Origin: Photobacterium leiognathi
Lineage (GTDB): Bacteria; Pseudomonadota; Gammaproteobacteria; Enterobacterales; Vibrionaceae
NCBI RefSeq assembly: GCF_030685535.1
Contig: NZ_CP131599.1
Coordinates: 434,001 to 498,000, forward strand
Length of the DNA: 64,000 bases
Direction of reading: 5' to 3'
Below, piece by piece: positions 44,245 to 53,426 of the stretch. Position numbers and translations under genes: made by a program. The notes under the pieces were generated by a model. It was given only the letters and a program-made list of their open reading frames with translations. It did not search any database and had not been told where the DNA came from. Each line of letters begins with the position of its first letter. Position 1 is the first letter of the stretch.

Positions 44245-46371
44245 GTGAAACTTGTTGTGATTAAGCGTGATGGCTGCCGTGTACCTTTCGAAATGCAACG
44301 CATTAAAGAAGCGGTTATGGGTGCAGCTAAGTCAATCAATGACATGGAAATGAGCGAAGTGTATGCAATGTCTGTGGCAGAAGCGGCATTGGCTCAGTTT
44401 CAGCATGCTGAAGAAGTAGAAATTCACGCCATCCAAGATGCAGTAGAGAACCAATTGATGGTTGGCCCTCACCAAGCTGTTGCTCGTGCATACATTGAAT
44501 ATCGTCATGATCGCGATATTGCACGTGAAAAGAAAAGCCGTTTAAACAACGAAATTCGCGGCTTGATTGAACAAAGCAATGCTTCTTTACTGAATGAAAA
44601 TGCGAACAAAGACAGTAAGGTGATCCCAACTCAGCGTGATCTACTTGCAGGTATCGTGGCTAAGCACTATGCGACTCAACATTTATTGCCGCGCGATATC
44701 GTAAAAGCACACGAGTGTGGTGATATTCACTTTCATGATCTGGACTACTCGCCGTTCTTCCCAATGTTTAACTGTATGCTGATTGATTTAAACGGCATGT
44801 TGACGCATGGCTTTAAAATGGGTAATGCGGAGATTGATACGCCTAAATCAATTTCAACAGCAACAGCTGTGACAGCTCAGATCATCGCTCAAGTTGCTAG
44901 CCACATTTACGGCGGCACAACGATCAACCGTATTGATGAAGTATTAGCACCTTATGTTGCCGTTAGTCATGAGAAACATTTAGAAGTGGCTAAAGAGTGG
45001 GGCATTGCTGATCCTGAGGCTTTTGCTAAAGCCCGCACGGAAAAAGAATGTTATGACGCATTCCAATCACTAGAATACGAAGTAAATACGTTACATACGG
45101 CTAACGGTCAAACACCTTTTGTTACTTTCGGTTTTGGTTTAGGTACGTCGTGGGAATCACGTTTAATTCAACAATCTATTTTGAAAAACCGTATTGCAGG
45201 TCTTGGTAAAAACCATAAGACAGCGGTATTCCCTAAACTGGTTTTCGCGATTAAAGATGGTTTAAACCACAAACAAGGTGATGCGAACTACGATATTAAG
45301 AAGCTAGCGCTTGAATGTGCTTCTAAACGTATGTACCCAGATATCCTTAACTACGACAAGTTAGTTGAAGTTACAGGTTCATTCAAAACACCAATGGGTT
45401 GTCGTAGTTTCCTTGGTACTTACGAAGAGAATGGTGAATTGATCCATGAAGGTCGTAATAACCTTGGTGTGGTAAGTATCAACCTACCTCGTATCGCACT
45501 CGAAGCGAAAGGTGATGAAGCACGTTTCTTCGAACTGTTAGATGAGCGTTTAGCACTGTCTCGTCGTGCGCTTGATGCTCGTATTTCTCGCCTTGATGGT
45601 GTGAAAGCACGTGTTGCACCAATCCTTTACATGGAAGGTGCGTGTGGCGTTCGTTTAAAAGAAGATGATGATGTTTCTGAAATCTTCAAGAATGGTCGTG
45701 CTTCTATATCACTGGGTTACATTGGTATCCATGAAACAGTGAACGCATTGTACGGCAATGAAACACACGTTTATGACAGTGAAGAACTACGTCAAAAAGC
45801 AGTAGCAATTGTTAAACGTCTTCGCGATGCAACTGATGCATGGAAGAAAGAAACAGGTTACGGTTTCAGTTTATACAGCACGCCAAGCGAAAACTTATGC
45901 AGCCGTTTCTGCGCTATTGATACTAAAGAGTTCGGTATTGTTCCTGGCGTTACAGACAAAGGTTACTACACCAACAGTTTCCACTTAGATGTTGAGAAGA
46001 AAGTTAACCCGTACGATAAGATCGATTTTGAAATGCCATACCCAGATTTAGCGAATGGTGGTTTCATTTGTTACGGTGAATATCCAAATATTCAGCACAA
46101 TATCGAAGCATTAGAAGATGTGTGGGACTACAGTTACACCCGTGTGCCTTACTACGGCACTAATACTCCTATTGATGAGTGTTACGAGTGTGGCTTTACG
46201 GGTGAGTTTGAATGTACAAGTAAAGGTTTTACTTGCCCTAAATGTGGCAACCATGAACCATCAAAAGTATCAGTAACACGTCGTGTATGTGGTTACCTTG
46301 GTAGCCCTGATGCGCGTCCATTTAACTTCGGTAAACAAGAAGAAGTGAAGCGTCGCGTTAAACATATGTAA
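44245..46371 (+). CDS. nrdD: Anaerobic ribonucleoside-triphosphate reductase NrdD
   Basis: 708 residues. An N-terminal ATP-cone (KRDGCRVPFEMQRIKEAV) gives allosteric control. It is followed by the glycyl-radical reductase core, a C-terminal zinc site of four Cys (CYECG...CPKCG) and the glycyl radical loop RVCGYLG (about residue 682). It reduces NTPs to dNTPs without oxygen, activated by NrdG. Length matches E. coli NrdD. TTTAGGAGCC precedes the GTG start. Complete, no lesion. Confidence 0.97.
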   Translation: MKLVVIKRDGCRVPFEMQRIKEAVMGAAKSINDMEMSEVYAMSVAEAALAQFQHAEEVEIHAIQDAVENQLMVGPHQAVARAYIEYRHDRDIAREKKSRLNNEIRGLIEQSNASLLNENANKDSKVIPTQRDLLAGIVAKHYATQHLLPRDIVKAHECGDIHFHDLDYSPFFPMFNCMLIDLNGMLTHGFKMGNAEIDTPKSISTATAVTAQIIAQVASHIYGGTTINRIDEVLAPYVAVSHEKHLEVAKEWGIADPEAFAKARTEKECYDAFQSLEYEVNTLHTANGQTPFVTFGFGLGTSWESRLIQQSILKNRIAGLGKNHKTAVFPKLVFAIKDGLNHKQGDANYDIKKLALECASKRMYPDILNYDKLVEVTGSFKTPMGCRSFLGTYEENGELIHEGRNNLGVVSINLPRIALEAKGDEARFFELLDERLALSRRALDARISRLDGVKARVAPILYMEGACGVRLKEDDDVSEIFKNGRASISLGYIGIHETVNALYGNETHVYDSEELRQKAVAIVKRLRDATDAWKKETGYGFSLYSTPSENLCSRFCAIDTKEFGIVPGVTDKGYYTNSFHLDVEKKVNPYDKIDFEMPYPDLANGGFICYGEYPNIQHNIEALEDVWDYSYTRVPYYGTNTPIDECYECGFTGEFECTSKGFTCPKCGNHEPSKVSVTRRVCGYLGSPDARPFNFGKQEEVKRRVKHM

Positions 46372-46406
46372 TTTCATCATCATATGTGAAGAGAAAATAA
46401 ATGAAG

Positions 46407-46430
46407 AAGTGCCTTAAACGGCACTTTTTC
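46407..46430 (+). terminator. Terminator between nrdD and nrdG
   Basis: Stem AAGTGCC/GGCACTT, loop TTAAAC, followed by TTT C TTTTT. It may lower nrdG relative to nrdD. Confidence 0.8.
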
Positions 46431-46479
46431 TTTTTAAGATTATTATTGAACAAGACATCAATGAGTGTAGGTAACCTAG

Positions 46480-46956
46480 ATGAATTATCACAATTATTAC
46501 CCTGTCGATATTGTTAATGGACCGGGCACTCGTGCAACGTTATTTGTTTCTGGTTGTATTCATCAATGCCGAGGTTGCTATAACCAAAGTACATGGCGAT
46601 TAGATGCAGGGCATTGTTTTGATCAAGCAATGGAAGATCAGATCATTAATGATTTGAACGATACTCGTATCAAACGCCGTGGTTTATCGCTGTCTGGTGG
46701 TGATCCTCTACACCCAAATAATGTGCCTGATATTCTGAAATTGGTAAAACGAGTGCGAAGCGAATGTGTAGGCAAAGATATTTGGTTGTGGACGGGTTAC
46801 ACCTTGTCTGAGTTATCGGAGCAACAACGCGAAGTCATCGCATTGATTGATGTGGTTGTTGACGGTAAATATGAAGAAGACAAACGTGATCCATCACTGG
46901 TTTGGCGTGGAAGTGAGAATCAAGTGATTCATTATTTGAATAAAACGGAAGAATAA
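46480..46956 (+). CDS. nrdG: NrdD activase NrdG (radical SAM)
   Basis: 158 residues. The radical-SAM cluster motif CIHQCRGC (Cys 26, 30, 33) holds the 4Fe-4S centre, and GGDPL is the SAM-binding motif. It generates the glycyl radical on NrdD. It lies 108 bp after nrdD, beyond a terminator-like hairpin, so expression probably depends on partial read-through or a promoter of its own. Confidence 0.95.
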   Translation: MNYHNYYPVDIVNGPGTRATLFVSGCIHQCRGCYNQSTWRLDAGHCFDQAMEDQIINDLNDTRIKRRGLSLSGGDPLHPNNVPDILKLVKRVRSECVGKDIWLWTGYTLSELSEQQREVIALIDVVVDGKYEEDKRDPSLVWRGSENQVIHYLNKTEE

Positions 46957-47477
46957 TGTATCACGGTAGGTATTATTAACAATTTGAGTTGAAATCGGCG
47001 GCTGTTAATAAGGTTGTTGTGTTTGATTTTTATACAAAAGGTGTGATTTTTCACAATGTTAGTAAAGTTATCCACTGTTTCTGTGTATAAGTATGGGAAA
47101 AGACAGTGCATGACTTTACTGATCACAGTATGTGGATAATACGTTTAAAACATGCTGTATCAATACCTGATTGTTTTTATAAATTAATTTTATTCCTTCC
47201 AGATAAACAATCAGTTCTTAAATCATGTTTCAATAGGTAGATGAGTAACAACTTGTTACATACTTTGTGTGAAGTGATAGGTAGCACAGTATTTTATAAA
47301 TTTTCAGCTGTTATATGATGGAATTATTGATAGTATAATTAACTGAAAATAATAATAAATTTACATGATTCGTGAGCTTTAAGCATTTCTATAAACACGA
47401 ATGTTGGCCTTCTAAATGAAATACTTTATACAAATGGATTATAAGTATTCGTTATATAAAATGATAAGAAAATAGTT
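46957..47477. other. 520-bp gene-free region with DnaA boxes
   Basis: AT-rich, no credible gene. Near the start (47042-47055) is a TGTGA-TTTT-TCACA inverted repeat, which resembles a CRP site but has a spacer of four instead of six. A DnaA-box cluster follows at 47068-47139. The remainder holds only the promoter of the EIIC-EAL gene. Confidence 0.5.
47068..47139. promoter_or_regulatory. Cluster of three DnaA boxes
   Basis: TTATCCACT (47068-47076, plus), TTATACACA (47082-47090, minus) and TTATCCACA (47131-47139, minus), the last being the perfect strong box. Three boxes in 72 bp exceed what is expected by chance. A DnaA-titrating or DARS-like site is possible. Confidence 0.5.
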
Positions 47478-49559
47478 ATGACTGCATATCGAGTAATGTC
47501 ACAGCTTTCATCAAATAAGTACCTTGTCGCGGTATCGAATGTCTTCATTATGGCATTACCGCTGGCATTGATATCTACATTCTGTGAACTCATTGCTCTT
47601 TTTACTGATCATTACGGTTATGAGTCATTCAGTGGCACTATTCGATATGTAGGTGAAGCCACTGGGCTGATGTTTCCTATCTTGTTGAATTTCTACCTTG
47701 TTACCTACCTATCTTCCGTTAAACGAATACCTAAAGGGTTATCCATTGCCAGCGCGCTGACCGTTTATTTTATTGTCTCTTATCAATGGGGCTTTATCTC
47801 TGTCATCATGCCCTTGCCTAATAGTTTTCCTCTCTCTTTACTTACGGCCTATGTGACCTGTGAATTAATATATCGCTTAAAACAGTTTCGTATTTTCCGG
47901 GGTAGTGAACGTGATTCAGTTATCGATAGCTCGGTAAATATGATGTCAGGGGCGGTAGTTTCTATTGCAACCATGATCCTGATAAGCCAAGTGTTGCATT
48001 TTGTTTATAAAGTTGCAGTACTTCCATTTGATTTGATGCCTTCACTGGATCCAACATCATTTGTTGATGGTTTTATTTATGAATTACTGCGTGGGCTATT
48101 TTGGTCGGTAGGGATCAACGGTCATAACGTTTTACATATGTACAAAGCCGAATTGTACGACATCACAGTGATGAACATTTCGGCATGGCATAATTTTGGT
48201 TTAGATCTGAATATTATCAGTACCAACTTTTATGACTTTTTTACAGTTATTGGCGGCAGTGGTAATTTGCTCAGTCTTGTAATTTGTATGCTGTTATTTG
48301 CCAAAAGTGATGGTTATAAAGTGTTGGCGAAAGCATCATTGATCTTGTGTATCTTTAACGTTAATGAGCCTGTATTGTATGGTGTGCCAGTTATTTTTAA
48401 CCCCATTATGATCATTCCTTTTCTTGTGGCACCTGCAATTGGCTTTGTTGTTGCTTATGGAGCCATGTATTTCGGCATTGTGCCGCCATTAAGCGAAATC
48501 CAAAGTTGGTTAATGCCACCTATATTGAGTGGTTATATAGCAACTGGTGGGGCAATATCAGGAGCTGTTTTACAAATCGTGATCATTGCGATTGGCGTGG
48601 CTGTTTACTATCCGTTCTTTAAAGTGATGGATAAACGTAACCTAGGTATTGGCGTTTCGGATGTTTTCTCAAACCGATTGTTTACCAGTGACGAAATTGA
48701 AGTGAAAACCCGTTTAACCAGCTTTATTCCGTCTTTACATCAGAATCTAAAAGCGCAGAAAGAGATTGAACGGCTGCAAGCAGAAGGTGAGTTTTTACTG
48801 TATTTTCAACCTCAGGTTGATGTGAAAACTAATAAAGTGATCAGTTTTGAAACGCTCATACGTTATCAAAATAATGAGGGTAAAATTCTACCTCCGACCT
48901 TTCTTGCGGCATTTAGACAGTTAGGATTAATGCCTGATTTAGATTTCTGGGTATTTGACAAGGCATTACGTGCAGGGGAGCGCTTTTCACAAGAAAATCA
49001 GCATGTGAAGCTTTCGATTAATATCTCACCTGATACGGTGCTATCGAAAAACTTTGTATCAAAGATCAAAGCGCACATTGAAGAAAGCACCTTGTCGTTT
49101 TCTCAAATTGAGATCGAAATTACAGAAGAGTTACTGGTGCAGAATGAAGTTGATGTCGCTCGTGTGATTGATCAACTGCATGATTTGGGAATAGCGGTTG
49201 CGTTGGATGATTTTGGTACTGGTTACTCATCGTTGGCGTATTTATCACGTTTTGATTTCGATAAGGTGAAGATTGACCGTACACTTGTTTTGAACCTAGA
49301 TACACAACGTGGTCGTGACTTGTTTAGCCTTGCGGTGCAACTCGGTAAGATCAGTAATGCAGAGATTGTTGTTGAAGGGGTAGAAGAGCTCAAGGAAGTC
49401 GAGTTTGTCTCTTCTGTTGGTGTTCGTTACATCCAAGGCTATTACTATTATCGTCCAATGTCTCAACAAGATATTTTTGCTCAGAATTTATTGAAAGACT
49501 TTGGCTCAGAGCAAGATGAAAGTGATAACAGCCAGAGGGCAGTTACTAAGAGCGTTTAA
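47478..49559 (+). CDS. PTS EIIC-like membrane domain fused to an EAL domain
   Basis: 693 residues. Residues ~10-395 are a lactose/cellobiose-type EIIC domain with about ten membrane segments and the conserved VNEPVLYGVPVIFNP motif. The EAL domain (~425-675) keeps catalytic motifs: ETLIRY (first Glu, about residue 457), NISPDTV, EITEELL, DDFGTGYSSL, KIDRTLV, EGVEE and QGYYYYRPM, so it should hydrolyse c-di-GMP. There is no IIA or IIB domain, and no PTS partner next to it. The EIIC part thus probably senses a sugar rather than transports it, coupling carbohydrate to c-di-GMP. GATAAGAAAAT precedes the ATG. Confidence 0.9.
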   Translation: MTAYRVMSQLSSNKYLVAVSNVFIMALPLALISTFCELIALFTDHYGYESFSGTIRYVGEATGLMFPILLNFYLVTYLSSVKRIPKGLSIASALTVYFIVSYQWGFISVIMPLPNSFPLSLLTAYVTCELIYRLKQFRIFRGSERDSVIDSSVNMMSGAVVSIATMILISQVLHFVYKVAVLPFDLMPSLDPTSFVDGFIYELLRGLFWSVGINGHNVLHMYKAELYDITVMNISAWHNFGLDLNIISTNFYDFFTVIGGSGNLLSLVICMLLFAKSDGYKVLAKASLILCIFNVNEPVLYGVPVIFNPIMIIPFLVAPAIGFVVAYGAMYFGIVPPLSEIQSWLMPPILSGYIATGGAISGAVLQIVIIAIGVAVYYPFFKVMDKRNLGIGVSDVFSNRLFTSDEIEVKTRLTSFIPSLHQNLKAQKEIERLQAEGEFLLYFQPQVDVKTNKVISFETLIRYQNNEGKILPPTFLAAFRQLGLMPDLDFWVFDKALRAGERFSQENQHVKLSINISPDTVLSKNFVSKIKAHIEESTLSFSQIEIEITEELLVQNEVDVARVIDQLHDLGIAVALDDFGTGYSSLAYLSRFDFDKVKIDRTLVLNLDTQRGRDLFSLAVQLGKISNAEIVVEGVEELKEVEFVSSVGVRYIQGYYYYRPMSQQDIFAQNLLKDFGSEQDESDNSQRAVTKSV

Positions 49560-49682
49560 GCTTAGGTTGAAGATAACGGGCTTAAAGGATCATTAATCAA
49601 GTCAGATAAAGTGTTAATACTTCCATATTGATGGGATATACGGTAAATTTCGTGTCCATTTTCACGCTCTACTGGGGACGTT

Positions 49683-49946
49683 ATGTCACGCACAATTATC
49701 TATACCTACAAAAAAGAAGAAAAAGAGATCATTTTCTCTTTTGATCAATTCCGTAATATTCATGAAGCGGTTGCTGCGGCAGAAGGTATCGACTTAACGT
49801 CATTTTTAAAAATGGAACAGCAAGTAGAGGCGGTTTCTAACTCAAGTAAAGCTGCACGTGATTTCCGTGATAGCCACTTCCGTAAGCTAGGTTTTGGTAA
49901 AATTGCGTTAGCGAAGAAAGAAAACCGTGGCGTTGGTCAAAAGTAA
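49683..49946 (+). CDS. Small basic protein, DUF2960-like
   Basis: 87 residues: MSRTIIYTYKKEEKEIIFSF, AVAAAEGIDLTSFLKMEQQV, then a basic end. It resembles the short Vibrionaceae DUF2960 family from memory, but I cannot verify this. No signal peptide or membrane helix. GGGGACGTT precedes the ATG. Followed by a terminator. Confidence 0.6.
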   Translation: MSRTIIYTYKKEEKEIIFSFDQFRNIHEAVAAAEGIDLTSFLKMEQQVEAVSNSSKAARDFRDSHFRKLGFGKIALAKKENRGVGQK

Positions 49947-49966
49947 TTGAACCAAGTCTGATAGAA

Positions 49967-49989
49967 AAGCTGGCTTTTAACGCCAGCTT
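49967..49989 (+). terminator. Bidirectional terminator
   Basis: Stem AAGCTGGC/GCCAGCTT (49967-49974 with 49982-49989) between convergent genes. Confidence 0.75.
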
Positions 49990-49997
49990 AATTGATC

Positions 49998-50354
49998 TTA
50001 TAACTCGTTATACTTTTTAGCTGAGCCGTAGCATTTATCAACGGGGTATTTTTCGTTATTTTTTTCTAGTTTTCGTTGGCAGGCATCTGAAATATCGATA
50101 TCGCATTTATCGGCTAATCTAACGAGATACATCATTACATCTGCAATTTCTTCTTCAAGTTGTTGTTTCTTTTCCACTGAAAGCTCCTCGCTTTGCTCTG
50201 GTGTAAGCCATTGGAATATTTCAGTGATCTCTGCGACTTCGCCACTCAGTGCCATTGAAAGGTTTTTTGGAGTATGGAATTGATCCCAATCTCGCTGCTC
50301 TGCAAAGGCGCGTAACTGTTGTTTTAAATGTAGAAGATCAGAACTGTTAGACAT
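49998..50354 (-). CDS. MazG-like nucleotide pyrophosphohydrolase
   Basis: 118 residues with the all-alpha NTP-PPase metal site: SGEVAEITEIFQW (ExxE helix) and EEEIADVMMYLVRLAD (ExxD helix). It is closest in layout to RS21-C6/dCTPase-type single-domain MazG proteins that remove non-canonical dNTPs. Short hydrophilic C-terminus. No ribosome binding site unusual. It lies beside the IS insertion but is not interrupted. Confidence 0.9.
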   Translation of the reverse strand: MSNSSDLLHLKQQLRAFAEQRDWDQFHTPKNLSMALSGEVAEITEIFQWLTPEQSEELSVEKKQQLEEEIADVMMYLVRLADKCDIDISDACQRKLEKNNEKYPVDKCYGSAKKYNEL

Positions 50355-50463
50355 AATGCGTTACTGGTTGAGAGTTTGAATGCAGGATAAACAAAAACAC
50401 CGCGCTAAGCACTAACACCTATCACTTAAGAAATTGATTGGTTGCACGATCTTTCAGATAGTT

Positions 50464-50501
50464 AAAAATACCCTCAGTTTTGCAAAACTGGGGGTATTTT
50501 T
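50464..50501 (+). terminator. IS-borne hairpin before the transposase
   Basis: 19-bp stem with one GT wobble around CAGTTTTG/CAAAACTG, ending in TTTTT, 1 nt before the transposase ATG. It would stop or fold read-through transcripts from outside, protecting against accidental transposase synthesis. Confidence 0.8.
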
Positions 50502-50502
50502 T

Positions 50503-51834
50503 ATGTTGTCACATTGGCTCATTGATGTAGATGCGTTTGCAGCACCAGAATCACTCTCATTATTTCAAAGAGACTTACCTCTTGAGTGGATTCAACAAGC
50601 ATTAGATGAAACCAATAAGGCCAGTATACGCAGACGAAAATTACCTGCGGAATTGGTTGTTTGGTTAATCGTTGGAATTGGCCTATATCGTAATAGATCG
50701 ATAACCGATGTCTTGAATAAACTTGATTTGCAATTATCGCGATCACAAGGTGATTCTATTGCACCAAGTGCTATCCCTCAGGCGCGAAAACGATTGACAG
50801 CACAGCCTCTAAAAGCACTTTTCTCACTCACTGCCAAATATTGGACGAAAGCCGAAGATAGCGGAGACACATGGAAAGGCTTACGCCTTTTCTCTGTCGA
50901 TGGAACTCAATTTAGAAGTCATGATACTCCAGAATTAGCGAGTCACTTTCAGTATGTCAAACACGGTAAGATACAGCATACAGAATACCCTATCGTCAGG
51001 TTATGTGCTTTATGCTCCCTTCGTAGTCGATTAATACACAACGTAGCATTTGGTCCCAGCAATATTGGTGAAGAGAACTATGCTAAACAGCTTATATCCT
51101 CAATAACGCCAGATTCTTTAACTATTTTTGACCGATGTTATCTTGGCGCCGAGTTGATGATTAATTGGCAACGTCAGCATGATTCGAGTCATTGGATGAC
51201 TCCAATTAAATCAAATACGCGATATACCGTCATTAAGCAGCTTGATGAAGCAGGACGAGATTTGATTGTAGAAATGGATGTATCCAAATATGCAAGAGCT
51301 AAAGACCCAAGCCTTCCTGAAAAATGGCAAGCTCGATTAGTGCTTTATCCAGAAAAAACTCAAAAATATCATATCCAAGGGCTTCTTACTTCCTTAGTTG
51401 GTGAGCATTATAGCTATCAAGCTTTGCTTGATGTTTATTTCGAACGTTGGGAGATAGAAAACAGTTATGGTGAAATAAAACGTGACATGCTTGAAGATGA
51501 AATATTATTGCGTAGTCAATCAGTAGAAGGTATTGAGCAAGAAATATGGGGAATATTGATAGCTTATAATCTTGTTCGCTTAGAAATAAGTAGAATAGCG
51601 GCAGAAGCGAATGTTTCACCATTACGGATAAGTTTTATGATGGCGTTAAGAGATATTCAAGATGAATTAATGTGGTGTGCCATCGCTTCGCCAGGTTCAA
51701 TTCCTCAAAAACTGAGAGCAATGAGAAAACAAGTAAAGCGTTACATATTACCTGAAAGAAAAAAACGGCCCAAGCAGAGAGCCGTTCGTATCAATAAAAC
51801 TCGTTATCCAGTTCGTTCCAAACACCTTAAGTGA
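50503..51834 (+). CDS. IS4-family DDE transposase
   Basis: 443 residues from ATG 50503. Residues 1-95 carry the IS4 N-terminal domain (LPAELVVWLIVGIGLYRNRS). The DDE core has FSVDGTQF (first Asp, ~133), IFDRCYLG (second Asp, ~209) and YFERWEIENSYGEIKR (YREK motif with catalytic Glu, ~319). The stop codon falls inside the right inverted repeat. A longer reading from 50434 crosses the hairpin and is unlikely. Apparently intact and potentially active. Confidence 0.95.
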   Translation: MLSHWLIDVDAFAAPESLSLFQRDLPLEWIQQALDETNKASIRRRKLPAELVVWLIVGIGLYRNRSITDVLNKLDLQLSRSQGDSIAPSAIPQARKRLTAQPLKALFSLTAKYWTKAEDSGDTWKGLRLFSVDGTQFRSHDTPELASHFQYVKHGKIQHTEYPIVRLCALCSLRSRLIHNVAFGPSNIGEENYAKQLISSITPDSLTIFDRCYLGAELMINWQRQHDSSHWMTPIKSNTRYTVIKQLDEAGRDLIVEMDVSKYARAKDPSLPEKWQARLVLYPEKTQKYHIQGLLTSLVGEHYSYQALLDVYFERWEIENSYGEIKRDMLEDEILLRSQSVEGIEQEIWGILIAYNLVRLEISRIAAEANVSPLRISFMMALRDIQDELMWCAIASPGSIPQKLRAMRKQVKRYILPERKKRPKQRAVRINKTRYPVRSKHLK

Positions 51835-51875
51835 TAGGTGTTAGCGCTAAGCACGGTGTTTAACGGTGTATATGA

Positions 51876-52781
51876 TTAGTGAGGAAGTGCGATTTTCTTC
51901 TTTCTGTGGAACAGACTAGGCAATGCTTCAAGGGTACATAGGATCAAGCCAAACCAAATTAAACCAAAGCTTACTGCTTTTGTTTGATCAAACACTTCGC
52001 CAAACAAGAACACCGCTAGTAAGAACTGTAAGCTTGGCTCTATGTACTGCATTAAACCAACCATGGTTAAACTTGTACGGTTTAACGCTAGTGCAAAAAA
52101 GATCAATGGTGCAACGGTAACGGGTGCTGAACCGACATAAAGTAAGAATGTAGTTGCGCCTGACGTTAACGATACACTGTCGCCTGACAGATATAGCCAG
52201 ATCATGTAGATAACAGCAAAAGGTGTTAATACTGCCGCTTCAATGGTTACAGAGGTTAATGCATCATACTTGATGTACTTCTTTGTTAAGCCATAAATGG
52301 CAAAGAAACTACCCATGATCAGTGATAACCAAGGTAATTCACCGTACTGCCATACTTGATAACCGATACCAATAATAGCTAATGCGACAGCTGCAACTTG
52401 GGCTTTACTAAGCCTCTCACTTAAAAAGAATAACCCTAGCGCAATAGCAAATAGTGGGTTAATGAAATAACCAAGACTAGCCGCTAAAACTTCACCATGG
52501 GTGATAGCCCAGGTAAACGCATACCAAGAAACACTCATAATACAGCCAGCAATAAAGCACATAAACAGTGATTTCTTATCTGCCAGTAGCGTGCTGATTG
52601 TAGGTAACGGGCGTTTTAGTAATAACATGACCAATAGCATAACAGGCACTGAGAAAATAATTCTAAGTGCTAATAGTTCATTGGTATTTGCTTGTGGCAG
52701 GAACTGATAATACAGAGGGAGGATACCCCAAAGTACAAAAGAAAACGCCGCCAGCATATTTCCAGCACGACGAGATTGCAT
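51876..52781 (-). CDS. rarD: RarD-family EamA transporter
   Basis: 301 residues with ten predicted membrane helices. RRAGNMLAAFSFVLWGILPLYYQ is the typical RarD N-terminus, then SWYAFTWAITHGEVLAASLGYFINPL and LMQYIEPSLQFLLAVFLFGE. RarD proteins belong to the drug/metabolite superfamily; the substrate is unknown. Its terminator just downstream has been split by the IS, so transcripts now probably run into the element. Confidence 0.92.
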   Translation of the reverse strand: MQSRRAGNMLAAFSFVLWGILPLYYQFLPQANTNELLALRIIFSVPVMLLVMLLLKRPLPTISTLLADKKSLFMCFIAGCIMSVSWYAFTWAITHGEVLAASLGYFINPLFAIALGLFFLSERLSKAQVAAVALAIIGIGYQVWQYGELPWLSLIMGSFFAIYGLTKKYIKYDALTSVTIEAAVLTPFAVIYMIWLYLSGDSVSLTSGATTFLLYVGSAPVTVAPLIFFALALNRTSLTMVGLMQYIEPSLQFLLAVFLFGEVFDQTKAVSFGLIWFGLILCTLEALPSLFHRKKKIALPH

Positions 52782-53051
52782 TTATCTACCTAAAGTGAAA
52801 TGTAAATATTTGAAATAGAATTTGTTGGCAAGAGTTTGCCATGTCGGCTAAGTTAGAGAGAACTAGTCGATAATCGCGCTATTTTGGCACTGAATCGTGA
52901 TAAGTCAATAGCAACCTATCTCTATATAGCATAAAATTATAAACAATATTTAATCACTGTTTATTCGGTTTTTTGTTAAACTTCCTAAGTTAGGTTGTGG
53001 TGGTGCAAATGGCCGCTACGGCTCACTTTTAGGGCTTATAATTGAGAGAAA

Positions 53052-53408
53052 ATGATGACTAAACTAACGTCAGATATCCAAGCTAACAAGCTAATGTTTG
53101 TTGAAGAAACACAAAATACACGTATTGTTTGGAGCCTTCGCAACGAAGAGGGTGATTGGCTATCTGTTGCTTCATCTGAGTTTGAAGATTCAGAAGTAAT
53201 GCCTTTCTGGTCAAATGAAGCAGATGCGAAAGCTCAATGTGCTGATGAGTGGGCTGAGTTCCAACCAAGCGAACTGCCTTTAGATATCTTCCTAGAAGAC
53301 TGGATGATCACTTTAGCTGAAGATGGTGTTCTTGTTGGTCTTAACTGGAACCAAGATCTTGAAGGTCTTGAGCTAGAGCCTAGCGATGTTGCTAAGCTTT
53401 ACATCTAA
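53052..53408 (+). CDS. DUF2750 protein, copy 2
   Basis: 118 residues, acidic: LRNEEGDWLSVASSEFEDSE, MPFWSNEADAKAQCADEW, PLDIFLEDWMITLAEDGVLV. Same family as the 37383 gene. AGAGAAA precedes ATGATG. Function unknown; the acidic Trp-rich character recalls immunity proteins, but no toxin gene lies beside it. Confidence 0.85.
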   Translation: MMTKLTSDIQANKLMFVEETQNTRIVWSLRNEEGDWLSVASSEFEDSEVMPFWSNEADAKAQCADEWAEFQPSELPLDIFLEDWMITLAEDGVLVGLNWNQDLEGLELEPSDVAKLYI

Positions 53409-53426
53409 GCCAGTAAAGTTCTAAAA

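Larger units (their letters stand above)
50412..51844 (+). mobile_element. Complete IS4-family insertion sequence
   Basis: 1,433 bp bounded by perfect 19-bp inverted repeats CTAACACCTATCACTTAAG (50412-50430 and, inverted, 51826-51844). It is flanked by a 9-bp target duplication CGCTAAGCA (50403-50411 and 51845-51853). One transposase gene fills it, and its stop codon lies inside the right repeat. A 38-nt terminator-like hairpin sits between the left end and the transposase start. The perfect repeats and target duplication point to a recent, intact insertion. The target is the loop of a hairpin (AAACACCG ... CGGTGTTT) that served as the rarD terminator. Confidence 0.95.

Noticed and set aside
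47042..47055. CRP site TGTGA-N4-TCACA
   Set aside because: The spacer is four bases; CRP needs six. Left only as an inverted repeat.
37383..53408. Two DUF2750 genes as an immunity/toxin pair
   Set aside because: They are 15 kb apart, with no toxin-like gene beside either; only paralogy can be supported.
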